In this document: positions 45,360-54,043 of the stretch, one piece after another | How the letters are laid out: every line of letters starts with the position of its first letter | How positions within the stretch are numbered: the first letter of the stretch is position 1 | Assembly (NCBI GenBank): GCA_017624155.1 | Contig: JAGANS010000021.1 | Coordinates: forward strand, 1-64,000 | Source of the DNA: Muribaculaceae bacterium | Lineage (GTDB): Bacteria; Bacteroidota; Bacteroidia; Bacteroidales; Muribaculaceae | DNA: 64,000 nucleotides | Reading direction: 5' to 3' | The notes under the pieces: generated by a model | Databases searched by the model: none | What the model saw: only the letters and a program-made list of their open reading frames with translations | What the model was told of the DNA's origin: nothing | Translations under genes and position numbers: made by a program

Positions 45360-46097
45360 TCAGTAGGGGTATTTAACGTCCCAGAGGAAGAGGGGGCCGG
45401 GGGGCATGGAGTTGCCCGCAGCGCAGCGGTCGGCGGCAGTGAGGATGTCAAGGATACCGTCGGGGCTGTATTTGTGTCGGCCGATGTCGACAAGGGTACC
45501 GACAACGGCGCGCACCATGTTGCGCAGGAAGCGGTCGGCCGTGATCTCGAAGTACCAGCTGTCGGGGCCTTCGCGATGCCATGCGGCGGCGCGGAGATCG
45601 CAGATGTTGGTCTTGACGTCGGTGTGCAGCTTGGAGAATGACGTGAAGTCGCGACGCCCGACGATGAGGGCGGCCGCCGCGTTCATGGCGTCGAAATCGA
45701 GGTTGGCGGGAGCGAGCCACGACAGGCCTTGTGTGAACGGAGATTTGGCCGTGTGGGCGAAGTAGCGGTAGCTGCGCTCGGTGGCATCGAAGCGGGCGTG
45801 TGCGCCGGGCGCCACAGGGCGTATGGAGCGCACGGCGATGTCCGCGCCGCAGAGCGAGTTGAGCGAGTGCAGGAAGCGGTCGCCAGTGTCGAGGCCGTCG
45901 GGCAGATCCACGTGGGCTATCATGCGGCGGGCATTTACGCCTGCATCGGTGCGGCCTGCGCCGGTGACGGGCGCCGGACATCGGGCAAGCCGCCCCAGGG
46001 CGTCCTCGAGCACCGACTGCACGGTGATCTGTCCCGGCTGTACCTGCCAGCCGTGGAAGGGCGCGCCCCGATAGGCGATGTCGAGGAAGTAGCGCAT
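45360..46097 (-). CDS. truA: tRNA pseudouridine synthase TruA
   Basis: TruA modifies uridines 38-40 in the tRNA anticodon stem-loop. The 245-residue protein starts MRYFLDIAYRGAPFHGWQVQ and has the catalytic GAGRTDAGVNA with Asp51. A later RMVRAVVGTL-type motif (FLRNMVRAVVG) is also present. Its ATG overlaps the speA stop as TGATG, so the two genes form an operon. It marks the right-hand return to core chromosome. Confidence 0.96.
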   Translation of the reverse strand: MRYFLDIAYRGAPFHGWQVQPGQITVQSVLEDALGRLARCPAPVTGAGRTDAGVNARRMIAHVDLPDGLDTGDRFLHSLNSLCGADIAVRSIRPVAPGAHARFDATERSYRYFAHTAKSPFTQGLSWLAPANLDFDAMNAAAALIVGRRDFTSFSKLHTDVKTNICDLRAAAWHREGPDSWYFEITADRFLRNMVRAVVGTLVDIGRHKYSPDGILDILTAADRCAAGNSMPPGPLFLWDVKYPY

Positions 46098-47995
46098 CAG
46101 TCGCGTTCGAGGTATGTGTAACCGAAGAGGCCGGCGCGGTAGGTGGATATGAAGTCGCGGCCTTCGTCGGGGGTGATGGTCCCGGCCTTCATCGACGCCG
46201 TCACCCAGGCCTCGACGTTGCGCACGAGCTTTTTGGGGTTGAACTGCACGTATTCGAGCACCTCGTCGACGCTCTCGCCCTCAATTATCTGGTCGATCTC
46301 GTAGCGGTCCTTGTACACGCTGATATGCACGGCGTTGGTATCGCCGAAGAGGTTGTGCATGTCGCCGAGAATCTCCTGATAGGCTCCGACAAGGAACACG
46401 CCCAGATAGTAAGGCTCGCCCTGGCGCAGGGTGTGCACGGGCAGGGCGCTCTGTGTGCCCTGCGAGGTGATGAAGTTGGCTATCTTGCCGTCGGAGTCAC
46501 AGGTCATGTCCTGGAGGGTGCAGGTGCGGTTGGGCTTCTCGTCGAGGCGGTCGAGGGGGATGATGGGAAACATCTGATCTACGGCCCATGCATCGGGAAG
46601 CGACTGGAAGAGCGAGAAGTTGCAGAAGTACTTGTCGGGAATCATCTTGGCGATCTTGCGCAGTTCGTCGGGCACGTGTTTCATGTTGGCGGCCATTTCG
46701 CCCACCTCGCGCGCGATGCTCCAGAACAGCTTTTCGATCTGAGCGCGGGTGGTGAGGTCAAGCATTCCGAGCGAGAAGCGGTCGAGTGCTTCCTCGCGGA
46801 TCTGCAGTGCGTCGTGCCAGCCCTCGAAGAGGGTGTGCGGGTCGAGATTGTCCCAGATGTCAAACAGCTCGCGTGCAAGCTCGTGGGCGTCGGGATCAAT
46901 CGTCATGTCGTCGCGCCAGCGGGGCAGTTCGGCGGTCTCGAGCACCTCGAGGATCAGGATAGAGTGGTGGGCGGTAAGCGAGCGGCCCGACTCGGTGATG
47001 ATGTCGGGCTGGCGCAGACCGTTCTTGGTGCATGCCTCAACGATGGCCGATACGGCATCATTGGCATACTCCTGGATGGAATAGTTCATAGAACTTTCGG
47101 AGGATGACGAGCGGGTGCCGTCATAGTCGACGCCGAGACCGCCGCCGATGTCCATAAAATCGATGTCAAATCCCATCTGCGACAGCTGCACATAGAATTG
47201 CGTTGCCTCGCGCAGGGCATTCTTGATGACACGGATCTTGGTGATCTGACTGCCGATATGGAAGTGTATGAGCTTGAGGCAGTCGGCGATGCCGCGCTTC
47301 TGCATTATGGCGATGGCCTCGAGAAGCTCCGACGAGTTGAGGCCGAATTTCGACGAATCGCCGCCGCTCTCGCTCCATTTGCCCGAGCCGGTCGATGAAA
47401 GTTTGATGCGGATACCGATATTTGGCCGGATGCCTAATCGCTTGGCGATGTCGGCGATGAGCTTGAGCTCGTTGAGCTTCTCCACCACCAGATATATGCG
47501 GCGGCCCATCTTCTGCGCGAGCAGGGCCAGTTCGATATAGTTGGCGTCCTTGTAGCCGTTACAGATGATGAGGGCGTTGTCGGCGATATTGGTGGCGAGC
47601 ACGGCGTGGAGCTCGGGCTTGGAGCCGGCCTCCAGGCCGATGTTGAACTTCTTGCCGTATGTGACGATTTCCTCCACCACAGGGCGCATCTGATTCACCT
47701 TGATGGGATAGATCATATAATTGCGGCCCTTGTAGTCGTATGTCTCGGCGGCGCGGTGGAAACAGTTGGAAATCTTCTCGATGCGTGTATCGAGAATGTC
47801 GGGAAAGCGCAGCAGCACAGGAGCCGAGATGTCTTTGACCTTGAGCTCGTCCATCACCTCGCGGAGATCGACCGAGGCATATCCGTCGCGCGGGGTGACG
47901 CATACATGGCCCTTGTCGTTGATCGAGAAATAGTTGCGGCCCCAGCCGTTGATGTTATACAGCTCGGCGCTGTCATCGATTCGCCATCTTCTCAT
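46097..47995 (-). CDS. speA: Biosynthetic arginine decarboxylase SpeA
   Basis: A 632-residue PLP-dependent enzyme of the alanine-racemase-fold class that converts arginine to agmatine for polyamine synthesis. The PLP lysine is in YPIKVNQMRPVVEEI (~residue 99), followed by LEAGSKPELHAVLA and the glycine-rich DIGGGLGVDYDG. The C-terminal part has CDSDGKI, matching the active-site Cys-Asp region. Full family length. A minus-strand -7 box TACCTTTG at 48049-48042 probably drives speA-truA. Confidence 0.95.
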   Translation of the reverse strand: MRRWRIDDSAELYNINGWGRNYFSINDKGHVCVTPRDGYASVDLREVMDELKVKDISAPVLLRFPDILDTRIEKISNCFHRAAETYDYKGRNYMIYPIKVNQMRPVVEEIVTYGKKFNIGLEAGSKPELHAVLATNIADNALIICNGYKDANYIELALLAQKMGRRIYLVVEKLNELKLIADIAKRLGIRPNIGIRIKLSSTGSGKWSESGGDSSKFGLNSSELLEAIAIMQKRGIADCLKLIHFHIGSQITKIRVIKNALREATQFYVQLSQMGFDIDFMDIGGGLGVDYDGTRSSSSESSMNYSIQEYANDAVSAIVEACTKNGLRQPDIITESGRSLTAHHSILILEVLETAELPRWRDDMTIDPDAHELARELFDIWDNLDPHTLFEGWHDALQIREEALDRFSLGMLDLTTRAQIEKLFWSIAREVGEMAANMKHVPDELRKIAKMIPDKYFCNFSLFQSLPDAWAVDQMFPIIPLDRLDEKPNRTCTLQDMTCDSDGKIANFITSQGTQSALPVHTLRQGEPYYLGVFLVGAYQEILGDMHNLFGDTNAVHISVYKDRYEIDQIIEGESVDEVLEYVQFNPKKLVRNVEAWVTASMKAGTITPDEGRDFISTYRAGLFGYTYLERD

Positions 47996-48302
47996 TTATA
48001 CAGGTATAATCGGTATTTTATGATATTTATATTTAAGTGAACAAAGGTACGAAAAAAAACAATGCGCCGACACAAATCGACGCATTATAATAGCTTCATC
48101 CTGACGTTAACAGTTGATTTTTATACAATCTCCTAATTCTTCATTAGTAGGCTTTGGAAATTAATTTATATTATATTCGCAGCCCAAGGGCGATAAGATT
48201 TGACTTGACGAAGAATGAGCGTAGCCGCAGCTACGTGATTGATGAGGACAGTCAAAGATTGCGACATTGGGCAAGAAGATGATATAAACTAATTTTCAAT
48301 GA
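47996..48302. other. Gap upstream of speA with one long imperfect palindrome
   Basis: Holds the speA promoter candidate and a 91-bp imperfect palindrome at 48182-48272. No gene is seen. Confidence 0.5.
48182..48272. repeat. 91-bp imperfect palindrome, likely dispersed repeat
   Basis: The left arm (48182-48205, GCCCAAGG...TTTGACT) pairs with the right arm (48250-48272, AGTCAAAG...TTGGGC) with a few mismatches. Its centre carries a second dyad GTAGCCGCAGCTAC. The form suggests a small non-coding repeat element. Confidence 0.65.
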
Positions 48303-49380
48303 CTACTTATATTCTGCAACAATAGGCGATGCATCGAAGGCAACGATCTTATCCTCAGATTCATTAATCGCATAAAGAATCTTATTATCGAAGTCGATGT
48401 CATAAGTAAGGACGCTAAACGGTATAATGGCTTCGGTATACAGGAGTTCCACTCCAGTCAAAAAACTGGATACGCGTATCTTTAACTTTCCCATAATATA
48501 CATCCGCTTCGCTGGCCCCTAAGTATACCGCACCAAAGCCTTGTTTAAAAGCTGACACACTGATATATGCATTCATGCGCTCGGGCATTGGCCGAGATTC
48601 TATCTGCGCCAGATCATCAAGTTCCTTTCCATGGCAGATTGTTATGCCGTTGTCGTTATCTTTATCAAAGACATTTATCTGATTAAGATAGGACATTGCC
48701 TCTACGAATTTTCCGGACTGGGGATTATATCGGGTTACCCGCGCCAGCAGATTAATATTCTCACTTGATTCCACAGTTGCGAAACTGATATCTTTTGTTG
48801 CCTCTATCGGGCGCACTATGCCATTTTCGTAAATCAGACGAATAAATCCTGTCATATCATCATTTGGCTGAGAAATCAGGAATGACGAGCTATCACATGG
48901 CGTTACATCCCACGTACGGCTCGATAAAGCCTTGCTTTTGATAACGGGATAATTATCTACTGCGCCATTATCAATGAAACCGCTCAGATTGAAGCGCATT
49001 ATACGCCCTTTTGACTCATCTGCCACATAAGCCACAGTTGAATCATTTTCCGTGACAAAACAGGCAGCCGCGCAGCGCGGCACGTACCTAAACTCAGAGG
49101 GTCCTTGTCCTACTGACAGACAAGTACCATAACATTTCCTGCCGTCCGTCGAATAAATCGACCAATTTGATGAATGTCCGACAATAAGTAGAGAGTCAAT
49201 CACTTTTACAGACTGACAACCGATGGCGTCGCACTTAAAGTGGCTAATTTCATTTAAACTGCCTTGAGCCGGGAACGACTCTACGTACCGGATTTCATCC
49301 AGTCCCAAAACTTTATGCTCTTTGACCTCGCATGAGGTTAAAGTGCATAAAGTTAATAGCAGGGCTATTTTAATTTTCAT
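48303..49380 (-). pseudogene. BF3164-like beta-propeller lipoprotein, frameshifted
   Basis: The first frame (49380-48415) gives a 321-residue lipoprotein with lipobox LTSC (Cys18) and repeated beta-propeller-like blades (VADESKGRIMRFNLSG; IQFFDWSGTPVYR). It then hits a stop. The second frame (48503-48303) continues with the expected last blade (YDIDFDNKILYAINESEDK and a short tail). Removing one base near 48432, in the run encoding VYR/AIIP, joins them into a 358-residue protein. This fits the 6-bladed BF3164-type family. It could be a real pseudogene or a single sequencing error. Function unknown, probably surface or periplasmic binding. Confidence 0.75.
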
Positions 49381-49683
49381 TTGACGAAGAACTGACTTAA
49401 ATAGAGATTCAACACTATGGCATAACGTACATTATGCCTTATATCATTAATGATTTTATCCCACAATTTTATACGTAATAATGTTTTATGTTGTTTCATT
49501 TAATTGTGTTAACTCCACAAAGTTAGTAATTATTTTTAAATCAATAATTATTTCACATGCTCTTTTTACAAAAAAGAGGCTGTATCGTAATGACCTGCAT
49601 CCCATCAGTTTTACAAAAAAATGATGGGATGCAGGTCACTTTGACGCGCCTCCTAAATTATAATTATAAAGGAGATCTTCGGC
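49381..49683. other. Gap between the propeller lipoprotein and DEAD-box genes
   Basis: Contains a minus-strand -7 box TAACTTTG (49525-49518) for the lipoprotein gene, a small GGCATAA/TTATGCC dyad near 49423-49442 in its leader, and the terminator at 49591-49638. No gene. Confidence 0.5.
49591..49638. terminator. 17-bp perfect hairpin after the DEAD-box gene
   Basis: Arms 49591-49607 and 49622-49638 are fully complementary with an A-rich 14-base loop. It lies 46 bases past the helicase stop on the minus strand. Confidence 0.7.
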
Positions 49684-51405
49684 TTATTTGCGGGGCGATT
49701 TTTCTTTCTTGCCCTTGGCTTTTGCCTTGGATTTGCGGGTGGATGAGGCGGCGTAGTCCTTGTCGGGGTCGGCGATCTCGCTGTAGAGGCGCTTGCCGAA
49801 GAAGTCGACGCCCTTGAGGGCCGCGGTTACGCGCCGCGCGTCGGCCTTGCGGACATCAAACAGCGAGTACTCGGGCATCAGATCGATGCGGCCCACGTCG
49901 ACGCGCTGCCCGGGCACGTTATGGTTGAGCAGATCGATGAGATTTCCGGCAAAGAAGCCGTCGGCCTTGCCGGCATTGACATATATGCGGGCCATGCCGC
50001 GCTCGGCTGTGCGCCGGTCCTTGTCCTGCGGGGTGCGTGGGGCGCGGTCGGCACGGTCCTTCTTCGACGGCTTCTCGTCGATAAAGTCGATGGCCGGGGC
50101 GTCCTTGTAGTAGTTGAGCAGGCGCTTGAATTCGAGCGAGAGCACGCGCTTGAGCAGGTCCTCGGCGGTGAGCCACGACAGCTTCTTGAGCACGCCGGGC
50201 ATGTAGCGGTCGATCTCGCTGTCGTCGACCTCGACACGCTCGATGCGGTCGGCGAGATTGTAGAGCTGCTTCTCGATGATGTGCTCGGGCGTAGGAACCT
50301 CCTTGCGCTCGAATTTCTTGCCTATGATGCGCTCGATCTCGCGCAGGCGTCCCTTCTCGCGCGAGTGGATTATGGCGATGGACACGCCGGCCTTGCCTGC
50401 ACGGCCGGTGCGGCCCGAGCGGTGGGTATATACGGCTGTGTCGTCGGGCAGGCCGTAGTTGATCACATGGGTGAGGTCGTCGACATCGAGTCCGCGGGCG
50501 GCGACGTCGGTAGCCACAAGGAGCGAGGTGACACGGTCGCGGAACTTCTTCATCACCAGGTCGCGCTGCTGCTGCGACAGGTCGCCGTGGAGGGCGTCGG
50601 CATTGTAGCCGTCGGCTATGAGCTTGTCGGCGATTTCCTGGGTGTCGCGGCGCGTGCGGCAGAATATTATGGCGTATATATTGGGCGAATTGTCGGCGAT
50701 GCGCTTCAGGGCCAGGTATTTGTCCTTGGCATTCACCATATAGTAGATATGTCGCACGTTGGCGGCGCCCTCGTTGCGGGTGCCTATCACAATCTCCTCG
50801 GGCTCGTGCATATACTGCTTGGCGATGCGTGCGGCCTCGGCAGGCATGGTGGCCGAGAACATCAGCATCTTGCGATCGTCGGGCACGTGGGCGAGGATAT
50901 CGTTGATCGAGTCGACAAAGCCCATGTTGAGCATCTCGTCGGCCTCGTCGAGCACTACGGTGTGGACATCAGCCAGCTTCACCACGCCGCGGTTTATGAG
51001 GTCGATGAGGCGCCCCGGGGTAGCTATGATTATCTGCACGCCGCGGCGCAGGGCCTTGATCTGGCTCTCGATGCTCGAGCCTCCGTAGACGGGCAGGATG
51101 GATATGTCGGGGACGTATTTGGCAAAGTCGGCCAGGTCGCCGGCGATCTGCAGGCACAACTCACGGGTGGGTGCGAGGACAAGAGCCTGCGGCACAAGGC
51201 GCGAGGTATCGACACGCTGTATCAGAGGCAGGCCGAAGGCCGCCGTCTTGCCGGTGCCGGTCTGAGCGAGGGCCACCAGATCGTGGTCGCCGTCGAGCAG
51301 CACGGGAATTACTTTTTCTTGTACGGGCATCGGGGCTTCAAAACCCATTTCGGCAATGCCCTTAAGGAGGTCGTCACGAACTCCAAGGTCGTTGAATGTC
51401 GTCAT
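49684..51405 (-). CDS. DEAD-box RNA helicase with DbpA-type RNA-binding domain
   Basis: A 573-residue helicase that remodels RNA duplexes, probably in ribosome assembly or cold adaptation. AQTGTGKT (Walker A, 47-54), PTREL, VLDEADEMLNMGF (DEAD box) and HRSGRTGRAG (motif VI) are all present. Residues ~475-545 match the DbpA-type RNA-recognition fold (ARIYVNAGKADGFFAGNLID), followed by a Lys-rich tail. ATG 51405 (MTTFNDLG) is chosen; the frame continues 121 codons upstream but that part is low-complexity readthrough. A -7 box TATATTTG lies just upstream (51428-51421). Confidence 0.92.
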   Translation of the reverse strand: MTTFNDLGVRDDLLKGIAEMGFEAPMPVQEKVIPVLLDGDHDLVALAQTGTGKTAAFGLPLIQRVDTSRLVPQALVLAPTRELCLQIAGDLADFAKYVPDISILPVYGGSSIESQIKALRRGVQIIIATPGRLIDLINRGVVKLADVHTVVLDEADEMLNMGFVDSINDILAHVPDDRKMLMFSATMPAEAARIAKQYMHEPEEIVIGTRNEGAANVRHIYYMVNAKDKYLALKRIADNSPNIYAIIFCRTRRDTQEIADKLIADGYNADALHGDLSQQQRDLVMKKFRDRVTSLLVATDVAARGLDVDDLTHVINYGLPDDTAVYTHRSGRTGRAGKAGVSIAIIHSREKGRLREIERIIGKKFERKEVPTPEHIIEKQLYNLADRIERVEVDDSEIDRYMPGVLKKLSWLTAEDLLKRVLSLEFKRLLNYYKDAPAIDFIDEKPSKKDRADRAPRTPQDKDRRTAERGMARIYVNAGKADGFFAGNLIDLLNHNVPGQRVDVGRIDLMPEYSLFDVRKADARRVTAALKGVDFFGKRLYSEIADPDKDYAASSTRKSKAKAKGKKEKSPRK

Positions 51406-51617
51406 TAAAAAATATTTTTGCAAATATAACGCTTTTAACCGGAAAAAGGTGGCTGAAATCAGCAACAATCGTCGGAGCGCGGATGTTATATTGTCAGACA
51501 AGCGGACTTCGGGTCCGGGGCGGGATTGTAATCCCCGGTGTCGTGGCTGAAAGTGCTGCGGGTGCCGGACATAAGAATCCGAAGACGTTTTAACGGGATT
51601 TCTCTCCTTCAAACGCA

Positions 51618-51654
51618 AGAATGCGGACGATGCAGCGCACATCGCCCGCATTCT
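51618..51654. terminator. Hairpin after the LytTR regulator gene
   Basis: AGAATGCGG (51618-51626) pairs with CCGCATTCT (51646-51654), with an inner CGATG/CATCG stem. It lies 8 bases beyond the regulator stop. Confidence 0.65.
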
Positions 51655-51661
51655 GCTTTTA

Positions 51662-52378
51662 TCAGCCGCCCATGCGGGCGAGGAACTCGGCGCGGTAGGT
51701 GTCGCCGACGGGAATGTCGGCGTCGGGCAGTGCGACGTGCGAGCGGTCGAACGAGCGAACGCGCGCAACGGCTATGATGAACGAACGGTGTACGCGCATG
51801 AATGCGTCAGCGGGGAGTGCCTGCTGCACGGCCTTGAGGCTCATCTGCGTTATGACAGGTCGTGACCGCGATATGGTGTAGATCTTCACATAGTCCTTGA
51901 GACCCTCCACATACAGGATGTCGTCGTGGTCGATACGTATCTGACGGTAATCGCTGCGCACGGTCATGAATGTCCCGGCGGGGACGCCGCGCGGAGCCAG
52001 CGCCTCAGCCGCGCGGCCGACAGCATCGGTGAATTCGGCGAAGCTCACCGGCTTGAGCAGGTAGTCGATGGCATTGACGCGAAAGCCCTCCACGGCAAAG
52101 TCGCGGTAGGCGGTCACAAACACCACCCGCACGCCGCAGTCGCGCGCGATGGCCGCGAGCTGAAGCCCCGACAGGCCGGGCATCTGTATGTCGAGAAAGG
52201 CGAGATCGGCCCCGCCGCTACGGATTGCATCGAGAGCCTTGTCGGCATTGGTATACGACCCCGTAAGCACAAGTCCTGGCGAGCGCCTGATGTAGGCCTC
52301 GAGGAGCTGTACAGCCAGCGGCTCGTCATCGGCCACAATACAGCGGATAGGGATATCGGGAGTGGAGAGTTCGGTCAT
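51662..52378 (-). CDS. LytTR-family response regulator
   Basis: A 238-residue two-component regulator. The receiver domain (~10-125) has the acidic pair DDE (17-19), phospho-acceptor Asp63 in FLDIQMPG, and the Thr/Lys signature residues (VFVTAY; LLKPV). A LytTR DNA-binding domain (~130-238) follows (DDILYVEGLKDYVKIYT; MRVHRSFII). Its ATG overlaps the kinase stop (ATGA), so it is co-translated with its partner. The frame upstream of MTELST is readthrough of the kinase gene. Confidence 0.94.
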   Translation of the reverse strand: MTELSTPDIPIRCIVADDEPLAVQLLEAYIRRSPGLVLTGSYTNADKALDAIRSGGADLAFLDIQMPGLSGLQLAAIARDCGVRVVFVTAYRDFAVEGFRVNAIDYLLKPVSFAEFTDAVGRAAEALAPRGVPAGTFMTVRSDYRQIRIDHDDILYVEGLKDYVKIYTISRSRPVITQMSLKAVQQALPADAFMRVHRSFIIAVARVRSFDRSHVALPDADIPVGDTYRAEFLARMGG

Positions 52379-53454
52379 GGCAGTGTGGGCAGCTGGCCCG
52401 TGGCGGGTATGGTGAGGGTGACGGTACACAGGCGGTCGGCCTTGCATCTGAGCGACAGCGAGGCGGCTGTCCCGTAGAGCAATTCGAGCCGTCGGCGCAG
52501 GTTTGCGAGGCCGATGCCTGCGCCCCGGCCTCGCGTGTCGGGCGGATTGTCGGTATAATTGCGCGTGATACAGGTGATGGCCTTGGGCGTGGCACTGATC
52601 GTGATGTCGACCGGCAGGGAGGCGTCGGTGGTATTGCCGTGCTTGAAGGCATTTTCCACGAGGGTGACGAGCAGCAGGGGTGCTATCTGGGCGCCCGGGG
52701 CACGGTCGATGTCTACCGACAGGTTCACGGGCCGCTCGCCCAGCCGCAGCCGCATCAGGTCGACATAATTGGCCACGAACTGCACTTCGTGCCTGAGCGG
52801 CACACTGTCGGGATTCTCATACACAAGATAGCGCAGCAGCGATGACAGCTCGTGCACGGCCAGGGAGGCCTTGTCGGGGTCGATGGCAATGAGAGCATAT
52901 ATCGAGTTGAGGGTATTGAACAGGAAGTGCGGGTTGAGCTGCGAGCGCAGGTTTTCGAGTTCGCTCTCGCGGCGGGCGGCGACGAGTTGTTGCTGCCGGC
53001 GTTCCAGTTCGATCCAGCGGCCCGAGAGGCGTATAACCACGGCGAGAGAGATGGTGAGCAGCAGCATGACGGCGTCGCGCAGTATCTGCGATGCCGAGGC
53101 CATCATCAGCTGCCAGGCATCGGGCTGATGACGCCTGAAGCGCGGCCGGTGTTCCCATCCTATCTGCGTGAGATAGTACTGGAGCAGTGTGGCGGCTATT
53201 ATGACGAGAATGTTGATACCGATGAACTTCCACCACGAGCGCCGGCTTACAAGCACATGGGGAATAATGAGGAGATAGTTGAGGTAGAATACCGCAATAA
53301 ATACGCCGCTCTTGGCATATACTATCCATGGCATACCTCCGCCACGGCCCGGAAATGCCATCTTCATGAGCACATCAGGCAGGATGAACAGGATGCCGAT
53401 CACCAGCAGGTGAACGGCCGCCGTGAGGAGCTTGCGGGCATCGTATTTTTTCAT
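52375..53454 (-). CDS. LytS/YehU-type sensor histidine kinase
   Basis: A 359-residue membrane kinase. Four hydrophobic segments are seen in residues ~10-145 (for example LLVIGILFILPDVL and VMLLLTISLAVV), with no large periplasmic domain. A short coiled linker leads to the His_kinase motif LRSQLNPHFLFNTLNSI with phospho-acceptor His176. The ATP-binding end has LVENAFKHG and GRGAGIGLANL. It forms a pair with the LytTR regulator. The signal is unknown; such pairs in Bacteroidetes often act without extracellular ligand domains. Confidence 0.94.
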   Translation of the reverse strand: MKKYDARKLLTAAVHLLVIGILFILPDVLMKMAFPGRGGGMPWIVYAKSGVFIAVFYLNYLLIIPHVLVSRRSWWKFIGINILVIIAATLLQYYLTQIGWEHRPRFRRHQPDAWQLMMASASQILRDAVMLLLTISLAVVIRLSGRWIELERRQQQLVAARRESELENLRSQLNPHFLFNTLNSIYALIAIDPDKASLAVHELSSLLRYLVYENPDSVPLRHEVQFVANYVDLMRLRLGERPVNLSVDIDRAPGAQIAPLLLVTLVENAFKHGNTTDASLPVDITISATPKAITCITRNYTDNPPDTRGRGAGIGLANLRRRLELLYGTAASLSLRCKADRLCTVTLTIPATGQLPTLP

Positions 53455-53473
53455 AGGGAGGGATATTTATGCC

Positions 53474-53506
53474 AAGCGGGGCCGCCCACAGCAGGCGGCC
53501 CCGCTT
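53474..53506. terminator. GC-rich hairpin between the DUF3127 and kinase genes
   Basis: 13-bp perfect arms (53474-53486 and 53494-53506) around a 7-base loop, 10 bases past the DUF3127 stop. There is little U-run on the minus strand. Confidence 0.6.
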
Positions 53507-53516
53507 CGAGGCGAAT

Positions 53517-53876
53517 TCAGAAGGGCAGGTCCTCGCCGTTGCCGGCAGGTTCCACAGGCGGTGGCGGAGGCACGGCGCCGGGAGCTGCAGCTGCTGCGGG
53601 AGCGGATGCAGCCAGTGGCTCCGACTTCCAGCCGCGGATCGAGGTGAACCAGCGGCCCTGATATTCACGGCTCTCTATATCGAAACTCAGACGTATCTCG
53701 TCGCCGACATTGAGGGGGAACTGATCGGCGCGGTCGCCGAAGAAATCGAAAGCTATCTTGCGGGGATAATTCTCGTTGGTTTCAAGGACGTATTCCTTTA
53801 CTTTCCAGGGGTTACCGGCCTTGGATGTGCCTGAGCGCTCGCCGATAAACTGTATGACTTTACCTTCTACTTCCAT
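53517..53876 (-). CDS. DUF3127 protein with SSB-like acidic C-terminal tip
   Basis: A 119-residue protein. Residues 1-86 are a compact beta-rich domain of the DUF3127 family (GKVIQFIGERSGTSKAGNPW; KIAFDFFGDRADQF), which resembles an OB-fold. Residues ~87-112 are an Ala/Pro-rich flexible linker. The protein ends GEDLPF, very like the terminal tip of single-stranded DNA-binding proteins (DDDIPF) that recruits repair and replication partners. It is a lone gene with its own promoter (53936-53905, minus strand). A DNA-binding role is inferred. Confidence 0.82.
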   Translation of the reverse strand: MEVEGKVIQFIGERSGTSKAGNPWKVKEYVLETNENYPRKIAFDFFGDRADQFPLNVGDEIRLSFDIESREYQGRWFTSIRGWKSEPLAASAPAAAAAPGAVPPPPPVEPAGNGEDLPF

Positions 53877-53904
53877 TATGGGGTGATTTTGTGTTATTAG
53901 GTGA

Positions 53905-53936
53905 CAAAGTTAAGGAATATTTGTCAATCCGGCAAA
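53905..53936 (-). promoter_or_regulatory. Promoter of the DUF3127 gene
   Basis: TTTG (53936-53933) and TAACTTTG (53912-53905) on the minus strand, 20 bases apart, about 30 bases ahead of the ATG. Confidence 0.6.
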
Positions 53937-53954
53937 ACTTTTTTGCAAATTGAA

Positions 53955-53994
53955 ACGGCAGGCATCCGCGCTTGCCGCTACAGATGCCTGCCGT
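53955..53994. terminator. Terminator of the LRR secreted protein gene
   Basis: 12-bp perfect arms (53955-53966 and 53983-53994) about 50 bases past the stop of the minus-strand gene. Confidence 0.65.
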
Positions 53995-54043
53995 ATAATA
54001 TACTTAGAGTTCGTTTTTAAACAAGCTCTTAGCGATATGCCTT

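Noticed and set aside
48303..48503. Separate small gene of 66 codons
   Set aside because: Its sequence continues the last blade of the adjacent lipoprotein after a one-base shift, so it is part of the same broken gene.
51406..51768. 121-codon N-terminal extension of the DEAD-box helicase
   Set aside because: Low-complexity sequence with no homology pattern; it crosses the promoter region and terminator of the neighbouring genes. MTTFNDLG at 51405 is the family start.
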